In this document: positions 1 to 8,555 of the stretch, in pieces
How the letters are laid out: the number at the start of each line of letters is the position of its first letter
How positions within the stretch are numbered: position 1 is the stretch's first letter
Assembly: GCF_011752565.1 (NCBI RefSeq)
Contig: NZ_VWXK01000024.1
Location: 27,317 to 91,316 of the forward strand
Length of the DNA: 64,000 nt
Direction of reading: 5' to 3'
Source: Pantoea sp. Ap-967
GTDB taxonomy: Bacteria > Pseudomonadota > Gammaproteobacteria > Pseudomonadales > Pseudomonadaceae
Made by a program: the position numbers and the translations under genes
The notes under the pieces: model-generated
What the model saw: only the letters and a program-made list of their open reading frames with translations
What the model was told of the DNA's origin: nothing
Databases searched by the model: none

Positions 1-1
1 A

Positions 2-64
2 GACTGGGGTGGTTTTTTCAACACGAAGCCGCTTGAAACCTACTTGAAGGCACATAACCCATGA
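2..64 (+). CDS. ABC transporter substrate-binding protein, C-terminal end (partial)
   Basis: An open frame enters from the left edge and ends at TGA 62-64. The last 20 residues (DWGGFF...LKAHNP) look like the tail of a periplasmic binding protein. The stop overlaps the ATG of the ATPase gene by the pattern ATGA, so the two are translationally coupled. The order binding protein, ATPase, permease is that of nitrate/sulfonate/taurine (NrtA/SsuA/TauA) transporters. Too little is visible to name a substrate. Confidence 0.6.
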   Translation, partial: DWGGFFNTKPLETYLKAHNP

Positions 65-873
65 GCCTTGCATTGGCGGCACCTCCCATCCAGAAAGCAG
101 CAGCGGCCCGCCCGCTGCTGTCTCTGAACGGCGTTAGTTACGATTACGAGGGACATGAGGTTCTTAAAAATTTCGATCTCCAGGTTCATGAGGGTGAGAG
201 CTTGGCTCTGTTAGGGCCTTCAGGTTGCGGCAAAACCACCGTGATGAACTTGCTGGCCGGATTCCTGGAGCCATCCTCTGGTGTTGCCCACTATGCCGGG
301 AAGAGCATCGCGGGGCCTGGCCCTGAAAGGGGAGTGGTATTCCAGTCCTATGCACTTTTCAACTGGCTATCGGTACGAGACAACATCGCTTTCAGCTTGA
401 AGTGTGCTGGGAGGCCAAGGTCAGAGCAGTACGAAGTAGCGTCTGAGATGATCGAGCTAGTGGGCCTCGCCGGCTTTGAGAAAACCTACCCCTACCAGCT
501 TTCAGGTGGCATGCGGCAACGTTGCAGCCTGGCGCGAGTACTTGCTTCGCGACCCCAAGTGATGTTGATGGACGAGCCGTTCGCTGCGGTGGATGTCCAG
601 ACTCGCGAGAAGCTCCAGCAGGAGATCCTGAAGATACGGGCCACGACGGGCACCACGATTGTATTTGTTACCCATAGTATTGATGAGGCAGTGTTTCTCG
701 GCGATCGCGTGTTGCTGCTGTCTGCTGAAAAGGGCGTTCCTCCGAGCTCTTTCGACATCCATTTGCCACTTCCACGCTGGAACGCTGCCAATCGAGTGGA
801 CGATCAATTCCTTGCTACTCGGAATGAGATCTACCGAGCTATGCATGCCACGCCAGCCGGTGCCACTTACTAG
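61..873 (+). CDS. ABC transporter ATP-binding protein, TauB/SsuB/NrtD type
   Basis: This is the ATPase subunit that would power a cytoplasmic-membrane importer. The 270-residue protein has Walker A GPSGCGKT (about residues 52-59), the Q-loop in VVFQS (about 92-96), the signature LSGGMRQR (about 147-154) and Walker B VMLMDEP (about 167-173), followed by the switch histidine in FVTHS. Length and motif spacing fit the nitrate/sulfonate/taurine branch. It overlaps the upstream binding-protein fragment by four bases and precedes the permease by 12 bp, so the three form one operon. The substrate cannot be read from the ATPase. Family assignment is firm and substrate unknown. Confidence 0.93.
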   Translation: MSLALAAPPIQKAAAARPLLSLNGVSYDYEGHEVLKNFDLQVHEGESLALLGPSGCGKTTVMNLLAGFLEPSSGVAHYAGKSIAGPGPERGVVFQSYALFNWLSVRDNIAFSLKCAGRPRSEQYEVASEMIELVGLAGFEKTYPYQLSGGMRQRCSLARVLASRPQVMLMDEPFAAVDVQTREKLQQEILKIRATTGTTIVFVTHSIDEAVFLGDRVLLLSAEKGVPPSSFDIHLPLPRWNAANRVDDQFLATRNEIYRAMHATPAGATY

Positions 874-885
874 AGCGAGCCTGCT

Positions 886-1659
886 ATGCGTCCTAAAAAA
901 CATGACACCCGCTACCTGTCGCTCATGATTCTAAGCCCGGCCATTTTGTTAGCCGGCTGGGTGCTAGTTGCTCAAAAAAACTGGGTTAGTGCAACGCTTT
1001 TGTCGCCGCCATGGGATGTTGTTCAATCGGCATTCGATCTGTTTGTTCATGGTTACTCGGGGGTGCCATTCTCAGAGCATTTCGCTGCCAGCCTTTCTCG
1101 TGTCGGCATCGCTTTTGTGGTGGGAGGAGCCCTCGGTGTCAGCGTTGGGCTGCTCCGTGCAACCTATCGAGACGTTGATGCCTTGTGGTTGATACCCTCA
1201 GAAATTCTGAGGCCGATTCCTCAGTTGGGTTTGGTACCCATATTCATTCTCTGGTTCGGTATCGGTGAATTGTCGAAAGTCTTGCTAATCCTCCTTTCCG
1301 TATTCCTGGTGACGATGGTGAGTGCGCAAGCTGGTGCAGCTGCTACGCCTGGAGATGTGATTCGAGCTGCTCGCAGCTTAGGGGCCAAGCGATGGCAAAC
1401 CTTCTTGTACGTGATATTCCCAAGCGCATTGCCTCAAATCATGACCGGTTTGCGGGTGGCGATGGGGCTCGCCTTATCCATCCTGGTTGCTGCAGAGCTG
1501 CTTGGAGGAGACCGGGGATTAGGATTTGTAGTGCTTGATGCCACGAATTTCTTCAGGACAAGCTATGTGTTTGCTGGTGTGTTGATCATTGGCATGATCG
1601 GTCTGATCACGGATCGAGCTTTCGTATGGGTTAGCCGCCGTTGGGTGCATTGGCAATAA
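886..1659 (+). CDS. ABC transporter permease, TauC/SsuC type
   Basis: A 257-residue integral membrane subunit of the same importer. It has a hydrophobic N-terminal segment (about residues 13-28) and several further membrane spans. The cytoplasmic coupling loop AARSLGAKRWQTFLYVIFPSALPQ is the EAA motif that docks on the ATPase. The size is normal for the BPD_transp_1 family. The gene follows the ATPase after 12 bp. Nothing unusual is seen, and the transported compound is unknown. Confidence 0.9.
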   Translation: MRPKKHDTRYLSLMILSPAILLAGWVLVAQKNWVSATLLSPPWDVVQSAFDLFVHGYSGVPFSEHFAASLSRVGIAFVVGGALGVSVGLLRATYRDVDALWLIPSEILRPIPQLGLVPIFILWFGIGELSKVLLILLSVFLVTMVSAQAGAAATPGDVIRAARSLGAKRWQTFLYVIFPSALPQIMTGLRVAMGLALSILVAAELLGGDRGLGFVVLDATNFFRTSYVFAGVLIIGMIGLITDRAFVWVSRRWVHWQ

Positions 1660-1826
1660 AGGTTTTGAGGCCCCTGCGCGGATCCCAAGCTCAATAGAGA
1701 TCGTGCTGGTGTGTACTGCCATCTAGCGAATCACTCACAGGGTTTAGGCAAATCTAGTCATGCACGCACTGAGCGGTGTAGCTTGTAGATGCTGGAAACT
1801 GGCACAACGCAGATACGGACAGTGTA

Positions 1827-2714
1827 GTGAGCGAAGACCTAGATAAGCGGATACGCAATTTCCTGTGCATTTCACTGCATGGGTCAATCTCAAAAGCTTC
1901 CGAGCAGTTGGATGTCTCTCAGCCAGGGTTGAGCAGACAATTAGCTACCTTGGAGGCTCATCTGGGCCATCCTCTCTTCAAGCGGACAGGCAGGGGGCTT
2001 GTGCTGACGGACGCCGGCAGTGCTCTTGCGGCAGCTGCAGGGCCTGCATACATCGCCGTTGACACTGCCGTTTCCGATCTCAGAGAAGCTTATGGGGTTA
2101 CTCAGGGCAATCTGCGCCTAGCAACTGTGCACACCTTGACTTACTACTTTCTCGGTGAGGTTGTATCTCGTTTTGTACACCTGCACGAGGATGTGAATGT
2201 CTCATTCATGGCGCGAAGCTCAACCGAGGTGGTCAAGCTTGTTGAGAGCGGTGCAGCGCAGCTTGGCTTTGTGTACGACAGCGAAGTCGCATCCGCCGAT
2301 TTGCACTCCACGTACCTGCTGGATGAGCGGATGGCGATTGTGGCCAGAAAGTCTGATCCGCTGCTTGAACCTGGCATGGATTTGGACAAAGCAACTATGA
2401 AGCTGGTTGTCTTTCCCGCTGGCTACGCACTGCGCCGGATGCTTGATGTGAGCGGTTTATCCTACTCAGCCGCAGCGGAAGTAGAAACAGTAGATGCCAT
2501 GCTTGAGCTGGTTTCTTCGGGGGTTGGTGCATGTGTCCTTCCGTCGCTTATTCCTGAGCGGGTGCTTGATCAATATGGACTCAAGCGAAGCACTCAATTC
2601 AGACCAACACTCTCGCGTAAAGTTGTAGCCATCCACCGTGTCGATAAGGCACCACAGCCCATGACGCAAGCCATGCTTACATTGGCGGTAAAAGTCGCCA
2701 ACTCGCTTGCTTGA
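1827..2714 (+). CDS. LysR-family transcriptional regulator
   Basis: A 295-residue LysR regulator. The winged helix-turn-helix occupies about residues 5-65 (GSISKASEQLDVSQPGLSRQLATLE), followed by a LysR substrate-binding domain. The start is GTG at 1827. It follows the ABC operon on the same strand after 167 bp and faces nrdB convergently. A link to the upstream transporter is plausible from position only; the ligand is unknown. Confidence 0.88.
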   Translation: MSEDLDKRIRNFLCISLHGSISKASEQLDVSQPGLSRQLATLEAHLGHPLFKRTGRGLVLTDAGSALAAAAGPAYIAVDTAVSDLREAYGVTQGNLRLATVHTLTYYFLGEVVSRFVHLHEDVNVSFMARSSTEVVKLVESGAAQLGFVYDSEVASADLHSTYLLDERMAIVARKSDPLLEPGMDLDKATMKLVVFPAGYALRRMLDVSGLSYSAAAEVETVDAMLELVSSGVGACVLPSLIPERVLDQYGLKRSTQFRPTLSRKVVAIHRVDKAPQPMTQAMLTLAVKVANSLA

Positions 2715-2797
2715 AAAGACAGGCTTGATCTGGCGAGCTGCCCGGTTGAAAGCCAGGCAGCTTGCAAGCTAGGGTTCAAGGGCAGGACAGCTTTCCG

Positions 2798-4045
2798 TCA
2801 GTCCCAAGCGAGAGCTCCTCCGGTCTGATATTCAATGACTCGAGTTTCGAAGAAATTCTTCTCTTTCTTCAAGTCCATGATTTCACTCATCCATGGGAAT
2901 GGATTGGTTGTACCTGGATACTCTGCCTTCAGTCCAATCTGGGTCAGCCGCCGATTGGCAATGAACTTGAGGTAGTCCTCCATCATCGCGGCGTTCATGC
3001 CCAGCACGCCGCGTGGCATGGTGTCGCGGGCGTATTCGATCTCCAACTGGGTACCCTGCAGGATCATCTGCGAGGCTTCATCCTTCATTGCAGCGTCCCA
3101 CAGATGTGGGTTCTCAATCTTGATCTGGTTGATCACGTCGATACCGAAGTTCAGGTGCATCGACTCGTCACGCAGGATGTACTGGAACTGCTCGGCTACG
3201 CCAGTCATCTTGTTGCGGCGGCCCATCGACAGGATCTGGGTGAAGCCGCAGTAGAAAAAGATGCCTTCCAGCACGCAGTAGTAGGCGATCAGGTTGCGCA
3301 GCAGCTCTTTGTCGGTTGCGACAGTACCGGTGTTGAATTCCGGGTCGGAGATGGCGCGGGTGTACTTCAGGCCCCAGGCGGCCTTTTTGGCGACCGACGG
3401 GATCTCGTGGTACATGTTGAAGATCTCGCCTTCATCCATGCCCAGCGACTCGATGCAGTACTGGTAGGCGTGGGTGTGAATCGCCTCTTCGAAGGCTTGG
3501 CGCAGAATGTACTGACGGCACTCTGGGTTGGTGATCAGGCGGTACACGGCCAGTGCCAAGTTATTGGCCACCAGCGAGTCGGCGGTGGCGAAGAATCCGA
3601 GGTTTCGCAGCACTATTCGTCGTTCATCATCAGTCAGGCCATTACTGCTTTTCCAAAGGATGATATCCGCTGTCATATTGATTTCCTGCGGCATCCAATG
3701 GTTAGCGCAGCCGTCCTGGTATTTCTGCCAAGCCCAGTCATACCTCAATGGCACTAGCTGGTTCAGATCAGCACGGCAGTTGATCATACGCTTTTCATCA
3801 ACGGCTACTCGGCCTGCTGATTTACTCGTAAGAGCAAGATCATATGCGGTATCTAATGCACTCAGATCACGCTTGGCTTGCAAAACAGCCGACGAATCGG
3901 AGGCAGTTGCCGATCTTGCCAACTCTGCTGCAGCGGCGCCATCAAGATCGAGCTGTTTAGATGTCTCGAGACTACTTGCTTCCAGATGATTGGTCTGTGT
4001 TGTGTCGTTCTTGTCGCTGGATTCCCTGTCATTCCAAATAACCAT
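2798..4045 (-). CDS. nrdB: Orphan class I ribonucleotide reductase beta subunit (NrdB)
   Basis: The small subunit of aerobic class I ribonucleotide reductase, which houses the diiron-tyrosyl radical used by NrdA to make dNTPs. Seen: the ligand motif EEAIHTHAY, containing Glu, His and the radical Tyr; the second-site glutamate in VLEGIFFYCGF; the RDESMHLNFG motif with Glu and His; and the C-terminal tail GGALAWD used for docking NrdA. I chose ATG at 4045 rather than the longer frame to 4180, because GGAG lies 5 bases upstream and the resulting 415 residues match Pseudomonas NrdB. No nrdA is present in the window, so this is probably a second, stand-alone copy. It is divergent from the DUF1289 gene, and GAGCA/TGCTC palindromes lie between the two. 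The radical Tyr is kept, so it is not a tyrosine-less variant. Confidence 0.93.
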   Translation of the reverse strand: MVIWNDRESSDKNDTTQTNHLEASSLETSKQLDLDGAAAAELARSATASDSSAVLQAKRDLSALDTAYDLALTSKSAGRVAVDEKRMINCRADLNQLVPLRYDWAWQKYQDGCANHWMPQEINMTADIILWKSSNGLTDDERRIVLRNLGFFATADSLVANNLALAVYRLITNPECRQYILRQAFEEAIHTHAYQYCIESLGMDEGEIFNMYHEIPSVAKKAAWGLKYTRAISDPEFNTGTVATDKELLRNLIAYYCVLEGIFFYCGFTQILSMGRRNKMTGVAEQFQYILRDESMHLNFGIDVINQIKIENPHLWDAAMKDEASQMILQGTQLEIEYARDTMPRGVLGMNAAMMEDYLKFIANRRLTQIGLKAEYPGTTNPFPWMSEIMDLKKEKNFFETRVIEYQTGGALAWD

Positions 4046-4286
4046 AATAACTCCGTTCAAATCAATGGAGAAAAACTGGTTCGCACTGATGTGGAACATA
4101 TAGAAAAAGGGAGGATAATCGACATTTATCCCAGCCCCTGAAAGTTGTTGGATCTGTCCTGCGCCACATAACGAAAGCACACCCTATGGGGGTTCTTTCT
4201 CGATTTCAATACCATATGTTGTGCTCGTAACATTTTTGGGCGAAATGTAACTGGGTGGCAGGCAATCGGATCACTTTGTTGGCCAG

Positions 4287-4314
4287 AATGCTCGAGGTGC
4301 GAGCATTATGCTCG
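4287..4314. promoter_or_regulatory. GAGCA/TGCTC operator candidate between nrdB and DUF1289 gene
   Basis: A half-site AATGCTCG (4287-4294) is followed by the 15-bp palindrome CGAGCATTATGCTCG (4300-4314). Closely similar palindromes recur upstream of other genes in this window (7483, 26876, 30598, 40402). The site lies about 75 bp upstream of the DUF1289 start. The binding protein is unknown; a resident Lrp-type regulator is a reasonable guess. Confidence 0.5.
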
Positions 4315-4388
4315 CGCAAATCCTGTATGATGTGTCTAGGAGTTCCAGAAGGCACAATATCTAGTGTTTTTGAATGTCGGGAGGAGTC

Positions 4389-4853
4389 ATGTCACCAAGG
4401 ATTGTCAAAACCCCCTGCGTAGGCCTTTGTTCAACGGTTTACGGTGATTCTGTTTGTCGAGGCTGTAAGCGGTTTGACTATGAAATCATCGCTTGGAATG
4501 GATACAGCACAGATGAGAAATTATTAATACTGCGTCGCCTCGATACTCTACTGTTTGAGGTTATGGAGAGAATGCTGGAAATTTTTGATGTTGAACTTTT
4601 GCAAAAACAGCTGGACTTTAGAGGGGTCAGGTACATTTCGGATCAATCGCCATATGCTTGGTGTTATCAATTGCTTCGTCTTGGTGCAAGCGTCATAAAG
4701 GATCCATCGCGATACGGGTTTTGTCTTAAACAAGAATATGAATTCTACTCTCTTGTAGAGGTGCGTGATGTGATTGATCGTGAGTTCTTTCTGCTCGCTG
4801 AGAAGTGTCGTAAATTAAATGATAACGGACTATTAGTGGTTTTACAGATGTGA
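4389..4853 (+). CDS. DUF1289-containing protein
   Basis: A 154-residue protein starting with the cysteine-rich DUF1289 module (TPCVGLCSTVYGDSVCRGC, about residues 6-25), thought to bind a metal. It is followed by FDYEIIAWNGYSTDEKLLILRRL, also typical of the family. The remaining 100 residues are unfamiliar. ATG 4389 is preferred over 4374 because GGGAGG sits four bases upstream. The gene is AT-rich compared with its neighbours, suggesting acquisition. It is divergent from orphan nrdB and shares its upstream region. Function unknown. Confidence 0.8.
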   Translation: MSPRIVKTPCVGLCSTVYGDSVCRGCKRFDYEIIAWNGYSTDEKLLILRRLDTLLFEVMERMLEIFDVELLQKQLDFRGVRYISDQSPYAWCYQLLRLGASVIKDPSRYGFCLKQEYEFYSLVEVRDVIDREFFLLAEKCRKLNDNGLLVVLQM

Positions 4854-4973
4854 AACGAATTTTTGATTTAAGGTCTTGCGGTAGAAAGTCACGAAAGACA
4901 ATCTTTAGGTGAGGCTAGGGGAAAGCTCGGCCTAACCTGAAATTCAGCTATAACCTGCGCATCATCGCGCCCT

Positions 4974-5028
4974 GCAGTGCTGATTCCTATCATCGGCTCA
5001 GTGATAAGCCAAAAATAGGAAGCACTGC
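4974..5028 (+). promoter_or_regulatory. Hairpin sequestering the ribosome-binding site of the aldolase gene
   Basis: Left arm GCAGTGCTGATTCCTAT (4974-4990) pairs with right arm ATAGGAAGCACTGC (5015-5028), with a two-base bulge. The right arm contains the AGGAAG ribosome-binding site and ends at the base before the ATG at 5029. An inner GGCT/AGCC stem (4995-5010) extends the structure. The RNA could block translation until it is opened. It is not a riboswitch class I recognise. Confidence 0.55.
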
Positions 5029-5811
5029 ATGAACCAAGACCTACGTAGCAAAGAGTATTTCGACCTGCGGGCCACAGAGGAAATGGGCAGGCATCTCAAG
5101 ATCAAGGAAATGCCTCTGAAGGAGAAGCTGGCTTATGCCGCTCGTATCCTGGCCATGACTGGGCAGGAGGCTGGTCTTGCGGGTCAGCTATCTGCCCGCT
5201 CTGAGAGAGAGGGCACCTACTGGACACTCCGCTTCGGGCTCGGTTTTGAGGAGGCCACTCCCGATGATTTCATCGAAGTTGATCAGGATCTGAATACCGT
5301 AACCGGTGAGGGGATGGCAAACCCCGCTACCCGTTTCCATCTTTGGGTCTACCGCAACCGTGCTGACGTCATGTCTATCATTCACACACATTCTCCTTGG
5401 GCTTCTGCTTTAGCTGCCGCACGTCAACCGCTGATTATTTCACAGATGGATATGACGCCGTTGTTCAACGACTGTGCTTTCCTGGGGGAGTGGCCAGGCG
5501 TTCCTATTGCAGACCATGAAGGGACGTTGATCTCGGAAGCATTGGGTGGGATGAAGTCGATCATCCTGGCGCACCACGGCTACCTCACCGCGGGCGTCTC
5601 CGTAGAAGAATCTACCTACCTATCCGTGTACCTGGAGCGTGCTGCCAGGATGCAGATTCGGGCACAAGCATTTGGCGCCTTAACACCGGTCGACCCGGTG
5701 CTTGCTCAGGAAGCCCATGACTACCTCCTGAAACCCTCCATTGTTCGTGCAACCTTCGAGTACTGGTGCCGCCAGACCCAACGCACGCCGGGCATGCCGC
5801 CACTGAGCTGA
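5029..5811 (+). CDS. Class II aldolase/adducin family protein
   Basis: A 260-residue zinc-dependent aldolase-type protein. Metal-binding histidines are visible in the IIHTHSPWAS motif (about residues 116-125) and in LAHHGYLTAG (about 182-191), as in fuculose-phosphate aldolase and adducin-head proteins. The family cleaves or decarboxylates sugar-like phosphates and acids. The start is ATG 5029 with its AGGAAG inside a hairpin. An MHS-type symporter follows 93 bp downstream, so the pair probably imports and breaks down one small acid or sugar acid. The substrate is not determinable. Confidence 0.85.
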   Translation: MNQDLRSKEYFDLRATEEMGRHLKIKEMPLKEKLAYAARILAMTGQEAGLAGQLSARSEREGTYWTLRFGLGFEEATPDDFIEVDQDLNTVTGEGMANPATRFHLWVYRNRADVMSIIHTHSPWASALAAARQPLIISQMDMTPLFNDCAFLGEWPGVPIADHEGTLISEALGGMKSIILAHHGYLTAGVSVEESTYLSVYLERAARMQIRAQAFGALTPVDPVLAQEAHDYLLKPSIVRATFEYWCRQTQRTPGMPPLS

Positions 5812-5904
5812 CCCTTTGCGCTCGCCCACGTCATCCATGTGGGCAGCCGCCCCAGACCCATAAGAGAACCCCAAATCCTTTAAAACTGCCAATAGGACTG
5901 AAAA

Positions 5905-7254
5905 ATGTCGAAAACAATGAGAAAGGCAGAGTGTGCAACTAAACCTGTTAAATCACAGGCCGCCTTGGCAGGCATGGCCAGCCTGATGGGTACCACTATC
6001 GAGTGGTACGACTATTTCCTATACGGAACTGCTGCAGCACTGATCTTCAACAAGATTTTCAGCCCCGATATCGATCCGGTCACAGGTACGCTTGCGGCAT
6101 TTGCCACCTATGCGGTGGGTTTCTTTGCTCGGCCATTTGGTGGGATTGTGTTCGGTCACTTTGGTGATCGCCTGGGTCGAAAATCCATGCTGCTCATTAC
6201 CCTGTTCTTGATGGGCATTCCCACGATCATCATTGGCTTGATCCCCTCCTATGACTCTATTGGCTACTGGGCTGCAGTCTTGTTGGTCGCAATGCGATTG
6301 CTGCAGGGGGTAGCTGTTGGAGGGGAGTGGGGCGGTGCAGTGTTGCTTGCGGTTGAGCATGCCCCGGAAGGGAAGAAAGGCTTGTTTGGAAGCCTTCCGC
6401 AGACAGGGGTAGCCCCAGGGCTAATCCTTTCATCACTCGCCATGGGGGCTGTGGCCCAACTTCCACAGGAAGACATGCTGACCTGGGGGTGGCGTATCCC
6501 GTTTCTAGCCAGCGCGGTGCTGCTCCTTGTGGGCTGGTACATTCGAGAAAAGGTTGCAGAGTCTCCTGATTTTGTTGCAGTCAAACACCAGCCACAGTCT
6601 GCACCACCGCTGAAGGCTGTATTCAGAGATCACCCTGTTCAACTGCTTGCTGTTGCTGGTGCACGTCTTGCAGAGGTGACCTGGTTCTATACGATCGCCA
6701 CGTTCTCACTAGCATACGCGACAAGCACCTTAGATATACCAAAACAGACTGTGCTTGGTGCGGTGGTGTGGGGCGCAGGGGTAGCGATGTTCACAATGCC
6801 CATCTGTGGATGGCTCGGAGATAAGATTGGGCAGAGGAGGATGTTTGCCCTTGGGACAATTGGCCTGGTGACCTTTGCGCCTGTGTTTTTCCACCTGCTT
6901 CAAACGCGTGACTCAGTCTGGATCACCTTGGCGATGGTGATTTCTATCGGCATCGTTTACTCGATGCTTTATGGGCCAGAGGGAGCCCTGTTTTCTGCTC
7001 AATTCAAACCTGAGGTGCGCTACACGGGGATTTCGATTGGTGTGCAGGTATCGGGAGCAATCGGAGGAGGCTTGGCACCCATGATCGCGACATCCCTGCT
7101 GGCGGTAGGCGGTGGTGATCCCTTCTACATCAACTGCTATTTGATGATGTTGGGAGGGATTGCTCTCGTTTCCCTGTGGGCCATGCGCAGTGTCTCAGGG
7201 AATGAGCCGGAATCTCAGCTAACAACTCCGAAAGAATCCCTCACCGTGAAGTGA
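5905..7254 (+). CDS. MFS transporter, metabolite:H+ symporter (MHS) type
   Basis: A 449-residue major facilitator with 12 predicted membrane spans. The MHS signature GTTIEWYDYFLYGTAAALIF lies near residues 28-47, and the conserved loop FGHFGDRLGRKSMLL follows span 2. Relatives carry organic acids such as alpha-ketoglutarate, citrate, shikimate or proline-betaine. A co-transcribed class II aldolase suggests uptake of a carboxylate or sugar acid that the aldolase processes. Confidence 0.9.
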   Translation: MSKTMRKAECATKPVKSQAALAGMASLMGTTIEWYDYFLYGTAAALIFNKIFSPDIDPVTGTLAAFATYAVGFFARPFGGIVFGHFGDRLGRKSMLLITLFLMGIPTIIIGLIPSYDSIGYWAAVLLVAMRLLQGVAVGGEWGGAVLLAVEHAPEGKKGLFGSLPQTGVAPGLILSSLAMGAVAQLPQEDMLTWGWRIPFLASAVLLLVGWYIREKVAESPDFVAVKHQPQSAPPLKAVFRDHPVQLLAVAGARLAEVTWFYTIATFSLAYATSTLDIPKQTVLGAVVWGAGVAMFTMPICGWLGDKIGQRRMFALGTIGLVTFAPVFFHLLQTRDSVWITLAMVISIGIVYSMLYGPEGALFSAQFKPEVRYTGISIGVQVSGAIGGGLAPMIATSLLAVGGGDPFYINCYLMMLGGIALVSLWAMRSVSGNEPESQLTTPKESLTVK

Positions 7255-7720
7255 GTGTCCCCAGTAATGAGTGGCCCCAGTTTTAGCTTGGGGTCATTCA
7301 TCAGTTATCCAATTCGTGAGCGTATGGATAGACAGGGCTACACCACAGGGAGATCTGTAGGTTTGTCAAAATAGCCGACTTCCAGATTTGCGATGGTACA
7401 CCACTTAACGCCCAGCTGAGGTTGATAATATTGCGTCCCCAGTCGAGGCGCACACCGGTATGGTGCCCATCATCTACCGATTCGAGCATATTGCTCGAAA
7501 AAGAAAGCATTTTGCTCGCAATAACAAGCCGGTTGACAGGTTCCCAGCTTTGAGTGTTGGCGTAGCATCGTTTGTGAGAATTTGGAATTCTCGATCCAAA
7601 CGGTGCGCGAGGCAGTTTATCCGCTTCGCCGGGACGGAGCCCAAACGCGCCACTGGCCTGAGCCTCAGGCAAAAAAATCATCAAAAGCCCTGAATAAATT
7701 ACAAAAGCTAGGGAGCAAAC
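7255..7720. other. 466-bp region without a gene, upstream of the amino-acid ABC operon
   Basis: No convincing reading frame is present. A hairpin GGCCCCA/TGGGGTC (7273-7294) may end the symporter transcript. The GAGCA/TGCTC operator pair lies at 7483-7518. The remainder is leader sequence of the ABC operon, with no strong promoter that I can fix. Confidence 0.6.
7483..7518. promoter_or_regulatory. GAGCA/TGCTC operator pair upstream of the basic amino-acid ABC operon
   Basis: A 15-bp palindrome CGAGCATATTGCTCG (7483-7497) is followed nine bases later by AGCATTTTGCTCG (7506-7518). Centre-to-centre spacing is about two helical turns, as expected for cooperative binding of a multimeric regulator. 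The same motif occurs at the DUF1289/nrdB and threonine-synthase-like promoters. Confidence 0.5.
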
Positions 7721-8503
7721 ATGATTTCACTTCGTAAGCTGTCAATTCTTGCAATCCTTCCATTATTTACCAGCATGGTCTCAGCTAAAGACTATTCAGA
7801 GATTCGCTTCGGTGTGGATGCTAACTACGCTCCTTTCGAATCCAAATCTCCAGACGGCAACCTTGTGGGCTTTGATATCGAATTGGGCAACGCCATCTGT
7901 GCTGAGCTCAAAGCTGAATGCAAATGGGTAGAGAGCGATTTTGATGGATTGATTCCAGGACTGCGTGCTAACAAATTTGATGGTGTCCTGTCCTCCATGA
8001 CAGTCACGCCAGCACGTGAGAAAGCGGTAGATTTTACTAATGAATTGTTCTCCGGCCCAACATCGTACGTTTATAAGAAGGATTCCGGCCTCAGTGCCGA
8101 TGTGACTGCTCTAAAAGGCAAGCGTGTTGGGTATTTCCAGGGAAGTATTCAGGAAGGTTACGCTAAGGCTGTTCTGAAGAAAGCGGGGGTAAAAGTTCAG
8201 TCGTATCAAAATCAGAACCAGGTTTACTATGATCTCGTGTCGGGCCGCCTTGATGCCTCCATTCAAGACACGCTTCAAGCCAAAGCAGGATTCTTGAGTT
8301 CTCCTCAAGGCGCAGGTTACGAGATGAGTGAGCAGGTTGAAAGTGAGCTGCTACCATCCAAAACGGCTATTGCTGTTGTCAAAGGTAACAATGACCTGAA
8401 AGAGCAGCTGAACAAGGCCATTAAGGCAATCCATGAAAATGGGACTTATGCCAAGCTCCAGTCAAAATATTTTGGTGATTTGAATCTTTACAGCGGTAAA
8501 TGA
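7721..8503 (+). CDS. Basic amino-acid ABC transporter periplasmic binding protein (ArgT/HisJ type)
   Basis: The 260-residue precursor has a signal peptide (residues 1 to about 22, ending SMVSAKD). It continues as a type II binding protein: RFGVDANYAPFESKSPDGNL, GFDIELGNAICAEL, then DFDGLIPGLRANKFDGVLSSM. These are hallmarks of the lysine/arginine/ornithine/histidine receptors, which bind the amino-acid backbone and a cationic side chain. It heads a four-gene operon with two permeases and an ATPase. Arginine, ornithine or the arginine analogue canavanine are likely ligands, given the catabolic genes nearby; that ligand choice is inference. Confidence 0.9.
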   Translation: MISLRKLSILAILPLFTSMVSAKDYSEIRFGVDANYAPFESKSPDGNLVGFDIELGNAICAELKAECKWVESDFDGLIPGLRANKFDGVLSSMTVTPAREKAVDFTNELFSGPTSYVYKKDSGLSADVTALKGKRVGYFQGSIQEGYAKAVLKKAGVKVQSYQNQNQVYYDLVSGRLDASIQDTLQAKAGFLSSPQGAGYEMSEQVESELLPSKTAIAVVKGNNDLKEQLNKAIKAIHENGTYAKLQSKYFGDLNLYSGK

Positions 8504-8509
8504 TTGTAT

Positions 8510-8530
8510 GCGCCTATGTCGCATAGGCGC
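8510..8530 (+). terminator. Intercistronic hairpin after the binding-protein gene
   Basis: A perfect 9-bp stem GCGCCTATG/CATAGGCGC with a three-base loop, followed by TTCATTT. Such a structure between binding-protein and permease genes usually attenuates read-through or stabilises the upstream message, giving more receptor than permease. Confidence 0.6.
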
Positions 8531-8555
8531 TTCATTTCACCAAGAGTTTTAGATC

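Noticed and set aside
2762..3757. 331-codon open frame on the plus strand opposite nrdB
   Set aside because: It is antisense to conserved NrdB catalytic motifs, has no recognisable domain and no ribosome-binding site; it reflects the codon pattern of the real gene.
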